From Corallium rubrum (taxonomy: Eukaryota; Cnidaria; Anthozoa; Scleralcyonacea; Coralliidae), in NCBI GenBank assembly GCA_964035015.1, contig OZ036003.1:2662531-2726530 (forward strand): 64,000 nt of DNA, written 5' to 3'. Positions 1 to 13,000 of this stretch are shown one piece after another. Every line of letters starts with the position of its first letter. The first letter of the stretch is position 1. The notes under the pieces are model-generated. The model saw only the letters and a list, made by a program, of their open reading frames with translations, was not told the origin of the DNA and did no database searches. The translations under genes were made by a program, and so were the position numbers.

Positions 1-27
1 GGACGTTATAAGACAGTCCCACTTTGA

Positions 28-969
28 AAAAAAAACACCACCACAACCTCAACGGCCAATGTACTCCTTCCGGCAAAGAGGTCCTCATTTTTTGGGGATG
101 AGTTCCTACCATCTGAACGACCCACCGAACCTCACACGACAGCAACAAATCTTCAACGAACAGCAGAAGTGAGACAAAATGGCCGACAACAAGAAAACGC
201 GAAAACAACACAGCCCAAAATAATTAATATGTCGTCAAGAGAACTATCCAATGAAGAAACTAAACTATTAGAACGAGGTCTTAAATTCACTCCAACGCCA
301 AAACAGAATAGAAGCGAACTAAAAACAGACATTCAAGAATTCAGTAGAAAGATGCGTCTACTTGAATACTTCAACGACCAGCAACCGAATGGAGATGACA
401 AATCGTTGGTGAAGAATCCATCAAACTTTGTACCACCAAAGTGAGAAGATAAATATCTGAACATCTTTATTGAAGCTACAACAAACTACCATAAACAGCA
501 CGCAACAGCAAAGAAAAGCAACCTAACCAGAGGTGAACAGAACGCTTTAAATGAACTAAAAAACGACGACACAATTATCATAAAGGAAGCCGATAAAGGG
601 GGAGCGACCGTAATTATGGACAAAACATTTTATCGCGCAAAGGTTTACGAAATGCTAGCCGACAACGAACATTACGCAGAACTGACTGATTCAAACTATG
701 ATGACAAAATTATTAAAAAGATCGGAAAACACTTGAAGAAATTCGACCAAGAAACAACGAAGAAAGAGAAAGAATATTTACAGAATTTCGCGTGGAAAAC
801 ATCTAACTTCTATGGACTTCCAAAAATACATAAGTCGCAAGCTGTGAAGGAAGCCATACTCCAACAAAACTCGACGTACATTAAAGTACAAGCTCCACCA
901 GATCTCAAGCTGCGTCCAATTGTTGCTTGTCCATCAACATCAACACATAAGAGGGTGCAGCAATGGTAA
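28..969 (+). pseudogene. Penelope-like element reverse transcriptase, N-terminal part, broken
   Basis: One reading frame is open from 28 to 969 except for a single in-frame TGA at 442-444. It reads through motifs I associate with Penelope-like retroelement polymerases: EETKLLERGLKF near 260-290, KEADKGGATVIMDK around 585-625, then FYGLPKIHK and LRPIVACPS before a stop at 967-969. These are the region before and the first part of the RT domain; the catalytic aspartate pair and the GIY-YIG endonuclease of the family are absent. No ATG opens the frame (the first candidate start near 169 is GTG). The copy is therefore truncated at both ends and cannot make an active enzyme. Family assignment is from motif memory; order and spacing fit well. 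Confidence 0.75.
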
Positions 970-1330
970 CTTCCGGATCATGCCCATTTATCAATGTGAC
1001 AGTCATTCAAGCCGCTTAATAAGAGAGTCGAAGGAAAGAGATATTACTCCAACCGGACTTAAATTCATGTTAAATACCAACTTTGTGTAAGATATTTTTA
1101 TATAACTAGAACTATAACAACTTTGTGTAAGATATTTTTATATAACTAGAGGTTAGTGTGAAATATTTATGTAAATAATTAGCAGCAACCTAACACCACA
1201 CGTGTAGTGACGTAGTGGTGAAATACTACACATTGTAAATAGGATATCCAACCACTTCTAACTAAGTATTCAGCACCTGAGGAGCTTCTAATAAAAGAAC
1301 AACGAACTTTTTCTATATACTTTTACTTGT
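970..1330. repeat. Non-coding tail with a 33-bp direct repeat
   Basis: Positions 1078-1110 and 1118-1150 are identical 33-bp copies with a 40-bp period. The segment follows directly after the broken Penelope-like frame and could be that element's 3' region (AATAAAAG-like string near 1290), but I see no clear element end. No gene is visible. Confidence 0.5.
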
Positions 1331-1347
1331 GTGATCAATCTACACAT

Positions 1348-1349
<2 letters not shown>

Positions 1350-1424
<75 letters not shown>

Positions 1425-1428
1425 AGTG

Positions 1429-1464
<36 letters not shown>
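1350..1464. repeat. (TA)n microsatellite
   Basis: Two TA runs, about 1350-1420 and 1433-1464, separated by and followed by the string atcccagtg. The tyrosine/isoleucine reading frames over it are artefacts of the dinucleotide. Confidence 0.95.
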
Positions 1465-1468
<4 letters not shown>

Positions 1469-1510
1469 AGTGTTCCTGCTTCGCGTTCCTTCTTTATCGC
1501 TCTGCAAAAT

Positions 1511-1702
1511 TTAAATATCGGAACGCTGTCTGGCCTGCCGGGGCAAATCATTGCGACACTTCTGACGGCGCAATTTGAGAAGATACGCTTGAATGCGAAC
1601 CGTGCGGTTGTAAACCACCAGAGCAAAGCTGTTGTCGTCTTCGTAAACCAAACGTTTTGTGGAGGTTTTCGTTTGATACATCATCAAAAGTCTGTCGCCC
1701 AA
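1511..1702 (-). other. Unrecognised 60-codon reading frame, possible exon remnant
   Basis: A minus-strand frame reads as ordinary, non-repetitive protein (for example RLVYEDDNSF and IQAYLLKLRRQKC), unlike the simple-sequence frames next to it. I do not recognise it, it has no convincing start, and nothing around it suggests an element. It could be a decayed exon or transposon fragment. The rest of 1703-2169 is AT-rich and holds nothing I can identify. Confidence 0.2.
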
Positions 1703-2169
1703 TTCATCAACTTTTCTTCAAACGCGAGCGGTAAATGTGCTTGGTTACGTGTTGTGCCACAAAATACCATATATAAACGTTAAAATCTCGTCTTCCAAGC
1801 ACAAGATTATTTAACATCGCCTTTCTTTTTCTAAATTTTCAAAATATGGAACGCATTCTAGCATATTTAATATTTTTAATTATTCTAAAAAACCCACGTG
1901 ACAAGAACAAGCTTTCTGCCTCTGATTCGCATACTCTCTATATATATATCGTTATCGTGTAATAGGAGTCTGCACACAGGCTAATCAATGTCTAGCATTA
2001 AAAATTATCGCACCTTTATAAAAAAGGCTCTTTTAGTTAATTCCAAGTTTACTCGATTTATATATAGTTTTGTATTCTGGTAGCCTAATTATTAACATCA
2101 CTCCATTTGTCTTGAAAATAACTATGAAAATCATTTGGGACATTCCCGTTCATACATTTAATGACTAAC

Positions 2170-2644
2170 TTAAAGTGGTTCTCTGATGAAAATATTGTTG
2201 GTAGTGTTTCTGCATAATCCTAAAGATATTATGGTAGTTGGTAATTGTGCAGAGTTTCATTTCGAAATTCTCAAAAACAAAGTTGTATTTTACGCGAGAA
2301 GTTTTTATTTTTGACCGCCGCCATTGAATTGCCCTTGTTTGAGAAAAATGAGTTGAGGAGAACTTATGACATCATAGACTCGACGAAAACAAAAGATCAT
2401 TGTTGCTGTCAACAAAAGAATCATTGCTGTTATTGAGTGTATGTCATCATAAGCTTCCTCGACTCATTCTTCTCAAGCTCGGTCGCTTTCATTAGGACTC
2501 CAAAATACAAATTTCGCACGTAAAATATCACCTTTTCTTTATCGAATTTTGAAATGAACCTTTGCACGATTACTAACTACCATAACATCTGTAGAATTAT
2601 GCAAAAACACTGCCAACAAAATTTTCATCAGAGAACCACTTTAA
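2170..2644. mobile_element. Foldback MITE, near-complete imperfect palindrome
   Basis: The left half (2170 to about 2405) is an imperfect inverted copy of the right half (about 2405-2644) with almost no spacer. The outermost stretch, TTAAAGTGGTTCTCTGATG, is perfect at both ends, and inner blocks such as tattttacg and gagaagaatgagt also pair with indels. It has no coding capacity. TTAA occurs at both borders, so a piggyBac-type TTAA target or a TA target are both possible; the palindromic border prevents a decision. Confidence 0.7.
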
Positions 2645-2775
2645 TAATGTGCATTTAATTTTAAACAACATGCTATGTTTTAGAATTGGTTTTATACTTT
2701 GACTGCCAATAGTTTTGGGTTAACATTCCTTAAAATTTCAATATAGTTCCATTCCTTTTTAGCCCATGCGTTGTG

Positions 2776-3932
2776 TCAACCTCGTACCCAGGTTCTTTGC
2801 AACCCGCCGCGCGGAGAAAAAGACCCTGGTTTTGTCATGGTCACGTGACTACCAAAATCTGGTGGGGACAAATTTTGTTTGGACAGGGGTGGGGTAGAGA
2901 GGATTCGAAGCTTTTGTTTGAAAGATTTACCGTTTGAGAAAATACTTCGAACTTGGATTCAAGAGTTCAGCGCGAAGTGATCACAATATGGCTATGATCC
3001 TCGATTATGTTCACAAGAAACGGCGAACGTAGAAGAGACTCGCGCCACAGAGAAGCGAAGCAAAGGAGCAGGTGGCAGACGGTAAATAATTCACCATTTC
3101 AAATTCACCTAACTGCTCAAGCTGCTCAAGATTTCGACTATAATGCTTATTCTTACACACAACTTGTTTTTATGTGAATACTATACGTAAATTACCGAGG
3201 TGTAGAGCAGAGAGAAATTCGAAGCATTCGGACGATCGTCGTCATTTACCCAGACGGCAGTCTGAAGTTTTAATTTGGATAAACAACCTAGACAATTTAG
3301 CCAAGGCTGAGGAAAATATCTCAGCGCTTTGTATTTTTACGATTTATTTGGTGTGATATATGTTGCCGATAATTTTTCGTTACTGTAAAATTAATGATCA
3401 GCCCTCAAGTTTGAGTGCTGCATGATTATCTTTGTATATTTCACTTGTTTATATCAAAAATTTGCCTCTTCCTGTGCGAGACGAATAAGTTCCGTCTCCG
3501 TTCAACGACGCAGTGTAAATAGTATAAGACTTTCTCTCCGCTCCACACTTCGGTAATTTGCATAGTATTCACATCAAAACAAGTAGTGTGTGTGTGAGGA
3601 TAGCATTATAGCAGAAAAACCTGAGCAGCTAGGATAAAGTGTCCGAATTTAAAACGGGAAAAATATTTACCACCTGTGGGCACTGCTTTTCGCTTTTCTA
3701 CGCCGTCAGTGAGTCCCTCGTACGTTATCCGTTTCTTGTGAACATAGCCATATCGTACCCACTTAGCGCTGAACTCTTCAATCCAACATCGAAGCAATAA
3801 GCTTTAAATCCTCTTTACCCCACCCTGTCAAACAAAATTTGTCGCAACCAGATTTTTGTAGTCACGTGACCATGAAATACCAGGGTCTTTTCTCCGCGCG
3901 GCGGGTTTAAAAGAGCCTGGGTACGAGGTTGA
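2776..3932. mobile_element. 1.16-kb inverted-repeat DNA element with 7-bp target duplication
   Basis: The termini TCAACCTCGTACCCAGG (2776-2792) and its reverse complement (3916-3932) bound arms of roughly 430 bp that remain alignable with many substitutions; the arms include the palindromic block CCCGCCGCGCGGAGAAAAGACCCTGG-like sequence in shortened form. CGTTGTG is present immediately outside both ends (2769-2775 and 3933-3939), a 7-bp target duplication. No transposase is encoded; a 64-codon frame at 3606-3797 on the minus strand is part of one arm. Target duplications of 7-8 bp are known in P and hAT superfamilies, so a relation to one of these is possible but unproven. The right end lies about 40 bp before the splice acceptor of CABIN1 exon A. 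Confidence 0.75.
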
Positions 3933-3971
3933 CGTTGTGTTTGATCTATTTTGTTACCTAGTCCTGTTTAG

Positions 3972-4068
3972 CGTGCGCTGAAGTGGCTTTTAACGAAGCT
4001 GTTGGTCAAATGACTCCTTGCGAGGCCTGGTCGACAACTCTTGAACGGATTTTTCAGTGTGTCAATAA
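3972..4068 (+). CDS. CABIN1: CABIN1 exon A
   Basis: Acceptor tcctgtttag before 3972, donor GTGAGT at 4069. 97 nt, entering with 2 nt of a split codon and leaving with AA, which pairs with the T opening exon B to give Asn. Encodes CAEVAFNEAVGQM and AWSTTLERIFQCVN. The inverted-repeat element ending at 3932 sits just upstream of the branch-point region. Confidence 0.85.
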
Positions 4069-7000
4069 GTGAGTAAGATCTGTTGTAGTCGGTGTTTATA
4101 CTAGAAATATCCTAATACATTTCTTTTTATTTCTTGTGTTATCATGGCCCCATTACTCAGAGGCAATTATGTACGTGTAAGGGTTAATAATTATCACGAG
4201 TATAATAAGGAATTTATCATCGCGAGTGAAGTTTAACTATCTTATCCCATGACTCTTTTGCAATGAAATCATTTTATTTTTTATTTATTTAAGTGCCCAG
4301 GTAGCGAAAATTTAGTCTGTCTTATTTGAAAAAACAACACATTTAAAATGACAAAGTTTTGCGTGTGTGTGTCCTGTAAAGAACTTGCGTTTCGTGCCGT
4401 ACCGCGTATGTTCTTTACACGCTGTGACGTCATCTGTGTCCTGTTACAGTACGCACACGCAAAAATGTAATGTATTTTATTTTGTTAAATAAAATCACTT
4501 GAAAATTCTACGTCTTTGGTGCTGTGGAAAGAACACATCCACATGCTTTCTTCAAGTTCATTTGGTTTGATAATTATGCACATGTGAAGTCAAGATGTTT
4601 AATTTGCATATTGAACAAACTGAAATATCTCAAAAAACGAAAACGAAAAACGGCGAAGGATGTTACTCTGCTATTTTAAATGTTATTTTAAATGTTCTTT
4701 CAATAAAACAGACGTAAATTTGGTTTCGTAGGCACCTTAATTTACCGAGAACGAAACTCCAAGAGTTCGAAATCAATATACTCATGGGTGTGCGATTAAC
4801 GGTGTAATATGTGATTATCACACTCTTTTCCAATTAAAATAATATGATAACCATTTATCATCCAGTTTATCAGACTGTATGCGTGCTACTCAGTTGGATA
4901 GAGGATTCAACGTGTCTGTTAGAATAATGAAATGTGGGTGTGTTATGAGATAAATCTAATTTTTTATAATGACTGGAGTATTTAAGCAGTGTCTTTTCTA
5001 CTACCGTCAGTAGTGATACCCCCCCATCGGGCGGCGGAAGTAATTAGTATGCAAACGGTGTGTAGCCCCTCATCTCATTAGTATTCATTTTATAGCGGCG
5101 CGTTACGTCAGCAAGCCCTAACCCTAATATCATTATTTATGCTACCCTCTTAACCCTAACTTTCCCCCCTAAACCATAGTTGTTACCCAACCCCCCGGTT
5201 TTCACTACGTCATACCGACTTATTATTTATTCATTCTCATTCTCCTGTGGGACCTCCTAACCCTAATCTCATTACGTCATTATGTCTCGTGCTCCTATAT
5301 GACCCCCTAACCCTAATCTCACTCTACCCCCCGTTATTCACTACGTCATATTCACCTTCTCAGGCCCCTAACCCTAGCTGTCACTCAACCCCCCGGTTTT
5401 CACTACGTCATACCGACTTATTATTTATTCATTCTCAGACTCCTTTGGGACGTAGTAACCCTAACTTTCCCCCCTAATCCTAGATGTTACTTAACCCCCC
5501 GTCATTCCCGATTGGTCTCCGACTGATTTCCGAAGTTACGTAAAAGGCACTGGACTTATCTCTTTATAACTAATAGAAACCAACTTTCATTTAAACCCTT
5601 AACCCTACTTATAGTCAACAGTTGTGGGACACGTATACGTACAGAGCATGCGTACAGTAAACTTTAACAAAATAGACGTTCTTTACAAGGAACTAAAGAG
5701 AAATTGATAGAGGCACTTTATATTTTTTATCTGAAACCTTGTCTCGATGAGTATAGAGAGTTTTTAGCAGTCTAAGTGTCTGAATTGGCAGAGCTCGTAT
5801 AGACTTAGATTAATAGCATATAATGAATATTATAATAGAACCTAAATATTCAATCACCCTAGAATCATTCCTAACTATACCTTTGTTTATAAGTGAAGAA
5901 ATCGTAAGTAGAACTGAAGATTTTAGACGAGGATTCAATTCGAAAAGCCGTAGGAGCCATTTTAAGTGACGGTATATAAACGAAATATTATTTGGCGTCA
6001 GGGTGGATCAGTGCACACATAGCTGCAGTGATATTTGAATATTTATCCTCAGTGCACGTGCAGGAGACAAAGGCCGCGGTCACACCAACGCTTGAGCTTT
6101 TGGATTAGCGTGCTTGCTAGTGACGTCAATCAAGCAAGTGCTAGAATTTGAGACGAAAACATCGCGGTCACACGAAGAAACTTATAGCATGCTTGTTTAA
6201 GATCGTTGACAGATAACCTGTTAATAGGGATTAGAAATATATGAGGCAAAATCTACACTTTGCTATTTCGAAACAGTTCTTAATGATGGAGGACGTTTCT
6301 TTGCTCTTGCTTTATTTCATGTATCAACGTATGCGCTGTTCAATCAGGCGCAGAGCAATAAATCGCAGAAGGAGACGAATGTTCCTTATCCTACAACGGA
6401 TCAAACAAAACTTGCTATTTCTACAAAAGCTTCAAACGGCAACATTAACACTGCTTGTTGCGGCCGCCAGGGTAGTTAACCCAAGACAAGAACGAGAGTT
6501 TTGGGCACTTCCTAGACCAAGACTTGGGTGGTTTGAGCTAATCCTTCAAGACGATCGTCAGTCTCGTTATTGGAAAGAACACTTTCGTATGCACAAACAT
6601 AGTGCACGACTAGTGAATCTAGTAGCCCCAATAATATCCAAGAGGGACACGGTTTTTCGAGATGCCATCTCCACGCCTAAACGAGTGGCAATTGCTTTGT
6701 GGCGTTTGGCAGGAGGTGGAAGTTTTCGGGACGTCGCTACTCACTTCGATGTGGGAAAGTCAACGTGCGTTACAATAACGAAAGAGTTTTGTCAAGCACT
6801 AAATCGGTTGACAATGAATTACATTAAATTCCCTTCCAATCGTCGTGAAACTACCAGGGCAATAGCACTGTTTCAAGATGAATGCAAAATTCCACAAGCA
6901 GTTGGAGCAATTGACGCGACACATATCGGAATTATAGCACCTGAGGAACCTTTTGATTATTTTGACCGGCATCATCGTTATAGCGTTATCATGCAGGCTG

Positions 7001-10000
7001 TAGTTGGAGAAAATCTAATGTTTTTGGACACTGCTATTGGTTATCCAGGCAGCATGCACGACGCTCGGGTATTACGTCAAAGTAGTATCTTCAGAAAAGC
7101 CGAGAATGGCGATATTCTCACAGAGCCTTTCGTTACTGTCAATGGAGTTAATGTGCGACCACTTCTACTCGGAGATGGGGCATACCCTCTTCTACCTTGG
7201 CTGTTAAAGCCTTATCCCATCAATGCAATACTCAACCGCTCTCAGCGGCGCTTCAACAAAACGCTCTCCTCTGCCCGATCGACTGTAGAACGGGCTTTTG
7301 GAATTCTTAAAGGGAGATGGAGAATTCTCCTTAAAAGACTGGATAGCAGATTTTATAATATTCCGGAAATTATTCTTACCTGCTGCATTTTGCACAATTT
7401 TTGTCAGGAGGCAGGAGAAGAGTTTGATGATGACGAAGTTCTACAGAGGATCATCGCTATTGAGAGAGAGTATTTGCAGACTAGGGATCAGCAGAACATT
7501 GCTCAAAATCCTGTTGCCCAAGATATTCGCCAGTCCATCGAGTTACATTTGATGTAGACTAATAATACATTTTTATCTGAGCATGTTTTCTATTTTGCTT
7601 TAAAATGCAACTTCATATACTTAAAAAAACTCGCTGCATAAATTAAGAAACCCAACATTTTATTGACAGGATATCCATGCAAAAACAAACAATGCATTTA
7701 CAATAAATTTGTAGATTTAGTTTTATGTACAAGATAACCCAGACTGTTGAAGCACTGTAAAATTGCAATTTATATATGTTAATAGATCACTTTTTACTTT
7801 TACATTTTCTTTTTAGTTATACACAGCAAAACGGATAATTATTAGGTACAGTTTTTCCATCTGAATACTATATGTGTTCAACAATATATAAAGATAAAAT
7901 ACGAAAAAAGGTGTTATTTTTATTTCTTCAAAAGTTCGGCCATACGTAAAAAGAATTCTTGATCCCGTCTCCTTGACTCTTCATCAAGCTTTCTTTGTTC
8001 GGTCTCCATTTTAATTAGTAGCTCTTCGCTTCGCGATTGCGCCCTTTCCATCATCTCCATCTGCGAGCTCTGCATTTCTACAAGCTTCTCGGTCAAGTCA
8101 ACCATAGCAGAAGCTGCAGTAACTCGACCTTTCTTAGCTTTTCTGCCTGGCTTTTGAGGTACTCTTTTCTTTCGTTTAGAGCCAGCTGCCTCTGGAGATG
8201 TAGTACTGCTATCAGATTCTACCGAACCACTATCAGAGTCTTCCTCTGAATCATTCACTGCGGCTTCACTAGTGTTGGGACTGTTGGCGGAATCACTACC
8301 AGCTGACTTGACTTGGTCGCTCTGTATTACGCCAGGCATTGTTACAACAGCTCGTGTACCCAGAACTTCGTCAAACGAGTCGTAATATTGACTGGTTTTC
8401 GGTGATCTGCCCGTCAGGTTATTGTTGCCTTTAGCTTCCTTATAGGCTTGCTTTAAATTGCGGATTTTGTCCTTGCATTGTTTCACAGTCTTCGGACTCC
8501 CAGCTTTATTTACGGCTATCAGTATATGACGCCATGCTTCTGTGGCTCTGCTGCTTTCCACCTCATCGATCCTTTCTTTCCATTCGTGGACAAGGACGCT
8601 GGATTGTTCTTCCCTCCATTTTGTCAAACCTTTGGCGCCAATTTTTGCACTGGTAGAAACTGAGTTAGGAGCTTCGAGATTTGAATTCGGAGTCTTGTCT
8701 GAAGCGATGGAGTTGTTCACATTTGATGTGCTAGTCGTGGCATTCTCAGATCCCATTGCAACTGCGGCGTAATGTAAACTTCGTGGTTGTGTAGGTGGTG
8801 GATGAGGGAAATAGGAACCGTACTGTGGACCACTGTTCATCCAACTGGAATGCGTAGCAGATCGTGAAAGGTTACCTCCAATATATGCATGATATGGAAA
8901 TGGGGATTGGTTCCCGTCATTCGATGTTGAATTCGGTGTTCTAGACATTGTGATCCTTTTAGAAAACTTTATTTTCAGAGCCGCGCGCTTTTTAATACGT
9001 CTTCTTGCCTACAATCGACTAGAGTGTATTAAAACTGTACAAGTGTGTATTTCGAAATTACCGCTTTAGGCTTAGATAAAAACTGGATTTAAGTATATGT
9101 CAAACTAAAACATTTTGATTGGCCACGTTGTCCAATCCACTTGACGTAACACAACCTAGCACAGCTCAAGCGCAGTCCATACCACGCTTGAAACTCGCTG
9201 CGGCGTCTTTGTAATTTCAAGCATATCGTATCAGTTTTCAAGCAAGCTCGGGTGTCGCTGCTTGATCGGTCACACTAGCTAGCGCGCTAGGAAGGTGATG
9301 TGTTGACAGATATGAGTCAAGCAAGCACGATTCTAGCGCTAGTGTGACCGCGGCCAAAAGAAAAACTCATTAGGGGCAATTAAGAGATTAAGCGCTTAGG
9401 CAGGTCTAGGCGAGAAAGTCATTAGCGTGTATTTTGCATAAGACAGAATTCACAATAATCAGTTTAAAATATTTATTTCGGTTTTCGTTCAAACATACAC
9501 ATATAAAAAGTTTTAGTAAGGTCTGCTTCTTAGATTATATTTAGGTGTTTTTATTTTAAAAGTAGCATGATAATCTTTCTTGTCTTCTGGTGATAATTGT
9601 GATACATCTTCTTTTGTCATGGGTAAATATTTTGATCTAGTCATCAATAGATGATGTTCATACTCTTCTCTATCATCTGGGGTCATCTTTGCCAAGTCTT
9701 TCTCTGTCGGGTCGCCCAAAGTTTCCCAGTTATGAAAGAAATTATGTTTAAGCGTCGGTTGTTCAACGGTAGGAGGCGGTGTTACAAAATAGGTTTTAGG
9801 TGTAGCAGGGAAACCCCACGGAAGATCGTCAGTTTCTTGCTTTATCTCCGGTGTCAAATTTGGTGTATTTTTCCGAGTTTGAAGACTATCTATTTTTATT
9901 TCTGTTCAAAATTATTTTCATTAACTCCATCGGTAATATATGCCTTGGGACACGCAGTACAGAAACCAATTGAATGTAAAAAAGATAAGGGAGATCCTAA

Positions 10001-13000
10001 GTTACATAATTTACAATGATGATTGTTATCCTGATAGAAATCTTTCCATGAACATTTAGGACACTGAAGTAAATATACAACACGTGCAATACTTTGACAG
10101 TGTTCACATTCTCCAGTAAGTTCTTCATTTCTCTCCGAGTCCTCTCCACTCCGTTGCTCCGCGTCCGACTCTTCTTGTTCAGTTTCGGAGTCAGTTTCTT
10201 CGTCTTCGCTTTCGGATTCCGGCTCTTGATGTTCGTGACGTGCCAGCATGGTCAAAACTTGAACATTTTCAATGAGACTTTTATCAATTTTCAAATTTGC
10301 TAGTCCTTTAACAAAAACATCTAAACCAAGGGGCTCGGGAATCTTGGCATCGTATTCTGTTAGACAATATTCTATCAAATCAGTGATATTTGTTCTTGAT
10401 ATAGTTTTTCCATTATATACTATTTCCCCTCTTGAATTCCACGTGAGAAGATTATGGGATATCAGCAAACTGTTTAGCAGAGAAGACACTTTCTCTTCAT
10501 CGATTTCGTAGTGTAAATGTGATATTATTTGTTGGACGCGATAATTAGCGAGACTTGTTTCTTCCATGATGTTCACGCTTAAACTGACTATCGTAGCAAC
10601 TTTTAGGTCTTTTATACCATTTCTGCGAGTCCTTCTAAAACAGGACCAAGTAACAGGCTTAGAAATCCTTCACCGTTTTGAACCAGTGTTTTCTTTTTTC
10701 GTCTAAAACTTTGTCGGGGGTCAACCAAAATGTGTAGATCGTCCTGGTAAGGGATAAGTGTTTCAATCACCTGACGAGGTAATTCGTAGTGCATTTGCCA
10801 TAAATTATGCGCACACTCGCATATACATCGAACCTGCTCAGGGCTCGCGGACTCCAAAACAGCTCGCTGTTGTACCGGTTTTGAAAGACACACAAACTGA
10901 AGAAATGCTCTCTGTTCGTTGTTAAACATCACTCAATGAAAGTAAGGTTGCAAATGATTGAATTCCGCCAGAGCATACCTATATATTTTGAATTTGTGAC
11001 AGATATCCTTGAGGGGTCTTGGACTGAAAATTGGGGAAATAAGGCCGGTAAGAGGAAGATAAGGAAGATAAGGGGAAGATAAGAGGAAGATAAGGAAGAT
11101 AAAGGGAAGATAAAGGGAAGATATAGGGAAGATAAGAGGAAAATAAGGAAAATAAATGGGAAGATAAAGGGAAGATAAGGAAGATAAGAAGAAGATAAGG
11201 AAGATAAAAGGAAGATAAGAGGAAGATAAGGAAGATAAAGGGAAGATAAAGGGAAGATAAGAGGAAGATAAGAGGAAGATAAACGGAAGATAAGGAAGAT
11301 AAGAGGAAGATAAGTGGAAGATAAGAGGAAGATAAGAGGAAGCTAAGGAAGATAAGGGGAAGATAAGAGGAAGATACGAGGAAGATAAGAGGAAGATAAG
11401 GAAGATAAGAGGAAGATAAGGAAGATAAGAGGAAGATTAGAGGAAGATAAGAGGAAGATAAGTGGAAGATAAGGAAGATAAGAGGAAGATAAGAGGAAGA
11501 TAAGAGGAAGATAAGGAGGATAAGGGGAAGATAAAGGGAAGATAAGAGGAAGATAAGGAAGATAAGGAAGATAAGAGGAAGATAAGTGGAAGATAAGGAA
11601 GATAAAGGGGAGATAAGAGGAAGATAAGAGGAAGATTAGAGGAAGATATGAGGAAGATAAGTGGAAGATAAGAGGACGATAAGTGGAAGATAAGGAAGAT
11701 AAGGGGAAGATAAGGAAGATTAGAGGAAGATTAGAGGAATATAAGAGGAAGATAAGAGGAAGATAAGTGGAAGATAGGGAAGATAAGAGGAAGATAAGGA
11801 AGATAAGAGGAAGATAAGTGGAAGATAAGAGGAAGATAAGGAAGATATGGGGAAGATAAGAGGAAGATAAAAGGAAATAGAAATAGGGAGGAAATTGAAA
11901 TAAATTGTCCGAATATGCTTTGAAACAATCATTTTACTCCTAAACGTCAAAGAGTGAACATGTACATCTGTAACACTTGTGAAAAAATGTTTTCGACAAG
12001 AGGCAATCTTCAACGCCATATTAAAAATTCCCATCAGGAAATTAATACAGGGCATGTTTCCTCAGTTATCAATGGAGCAACAGTCATGCAGCATCCATTT
12101 ACTTGCATTGTCGCTGGATGCACACAGAGTGGTAAAACAGTATGGGTGAAAACGCTTCTGGAAAACGCCAAAACTACGATTAATCCTCCTCCCGAACGTA
12201 TCATTTGGTGTTATGGACAATGGCAGCCCATGTATTTAGAAATGATCAAGACAATACCAGGCATCGAATTCTACGAGGGTATACCTTCCGACATTGACTC
12301 TGATAATTTTCTTGAAGTCTCTCAACGTAACCTGATCGTCCTCGATGATCTTATGGCTCAATCTGGGGGAGATAAACGTATTGCTAGTCTATTTACTAAA
12401 GGTAGTCATCACAGGAATCTCTCCGTGATCTATATTGTTCAGAATATATTTCATCAAGGCAAAGAAACCAGAAACATCAGCCTCAACGCACACTATATCG
12501 TGCTATTCAAGTCTCCAAGGGATAAGCAACAAATTTCTGTCTTGGCACGGCAGGTGAACCCAGGTCATGTCCATGAATTTATGAAGAGTTATGAGGAGGC
12601 CACAAGTCGCCCTCATGGTTATTTAATGCTTGATCTAAAGCCGACTACGGACGACGATCACCGCCTCAAGACCAATGTTCTACCTGGCGAAAATAGCTCC
12701 AGCCTGCAGCAACAGCTGGGTAGTTTCATACAAAAGCAATCCTATCAATTACCTCCGATCGTTAATGCCATGTACAATACAGAACAAAAAATGCAAGATA
12801 TTGTACAAGCGTCACAGTTAACACCTGACGAAAAGAGCATACTTTACTCCAATCAGCTAGGACGTTTTCTGACGTTTCAAAACCAACTGCGAAATCAGTC
12901 TCAACCTCTGGCTAGTTTTCAAACTCGGAAAAATACACCAAATTTGACACCGGAGATAAAGCAAGAAACTGACGATCTTCCGTGGGGTTTCCCTGCTACA

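Larger units (their letters stand above)
6072..9355. mobile_element. Complete Harbinger (PIF/Harbinger) transposon, two genes
   Basis: Perfect 14-bp TIRs GGCCGCGGTCACAC (6072-6085 and inverted at 9342-9355) enclose 3284 bp. The opposite Polinton arm (13461-13475) shows the unoccupied sequence, proving that AAA was duplicated on insertion (6069-6071 and 9356-9358), the 3-bp duplication usual for PIF/Harbinger. It carries the two convergent genes of the superfamily: a HARBI1-type transposase on + and a Myb/SANT-like protein on -. Both frames are open and the TIRs are intact, so the copy looks young and possibly autonomous. Subterminal CGGTCACAC and CAAGCAAG strings repeat near both ends. Confidence 0.96.
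5009..9888. repeat. Polinton left terminal inverted repeat (split by the Harbinger element)
   Basis: 5009-6071 and 9359-9888 together form the left TIR. 5100-5600 contains at least six scattered CCCTAAC-type strings and reiterated blocks such as cgacttattatttattcattctc. The outer part is nearly identical to the right arm. The inner 345 bp duplicates the last codons of the ATPase. The sequence at 5819/5820 is the empty site of the tyrosine-recombinase insertion seen in the other arm; 5430-5445 is the empty site of the LINE. Confidence 0.9.

Noticed and set aside
1288..1626. Frames across the TA run encoding (IY)n
   Set aside because: Dinucleotide artefact on both strands.
5100..5600. Telomere or telomere-fusion site
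   Set aside because: CCCTAA units are scattered and within the transposon's TIR, present equally in the other arm.
11720..12055. Leu/Ser/Pro-rich minus-strand frames
   Set aside because: Complement of the GGAAGATAA minisatellite and of the ATPase start.
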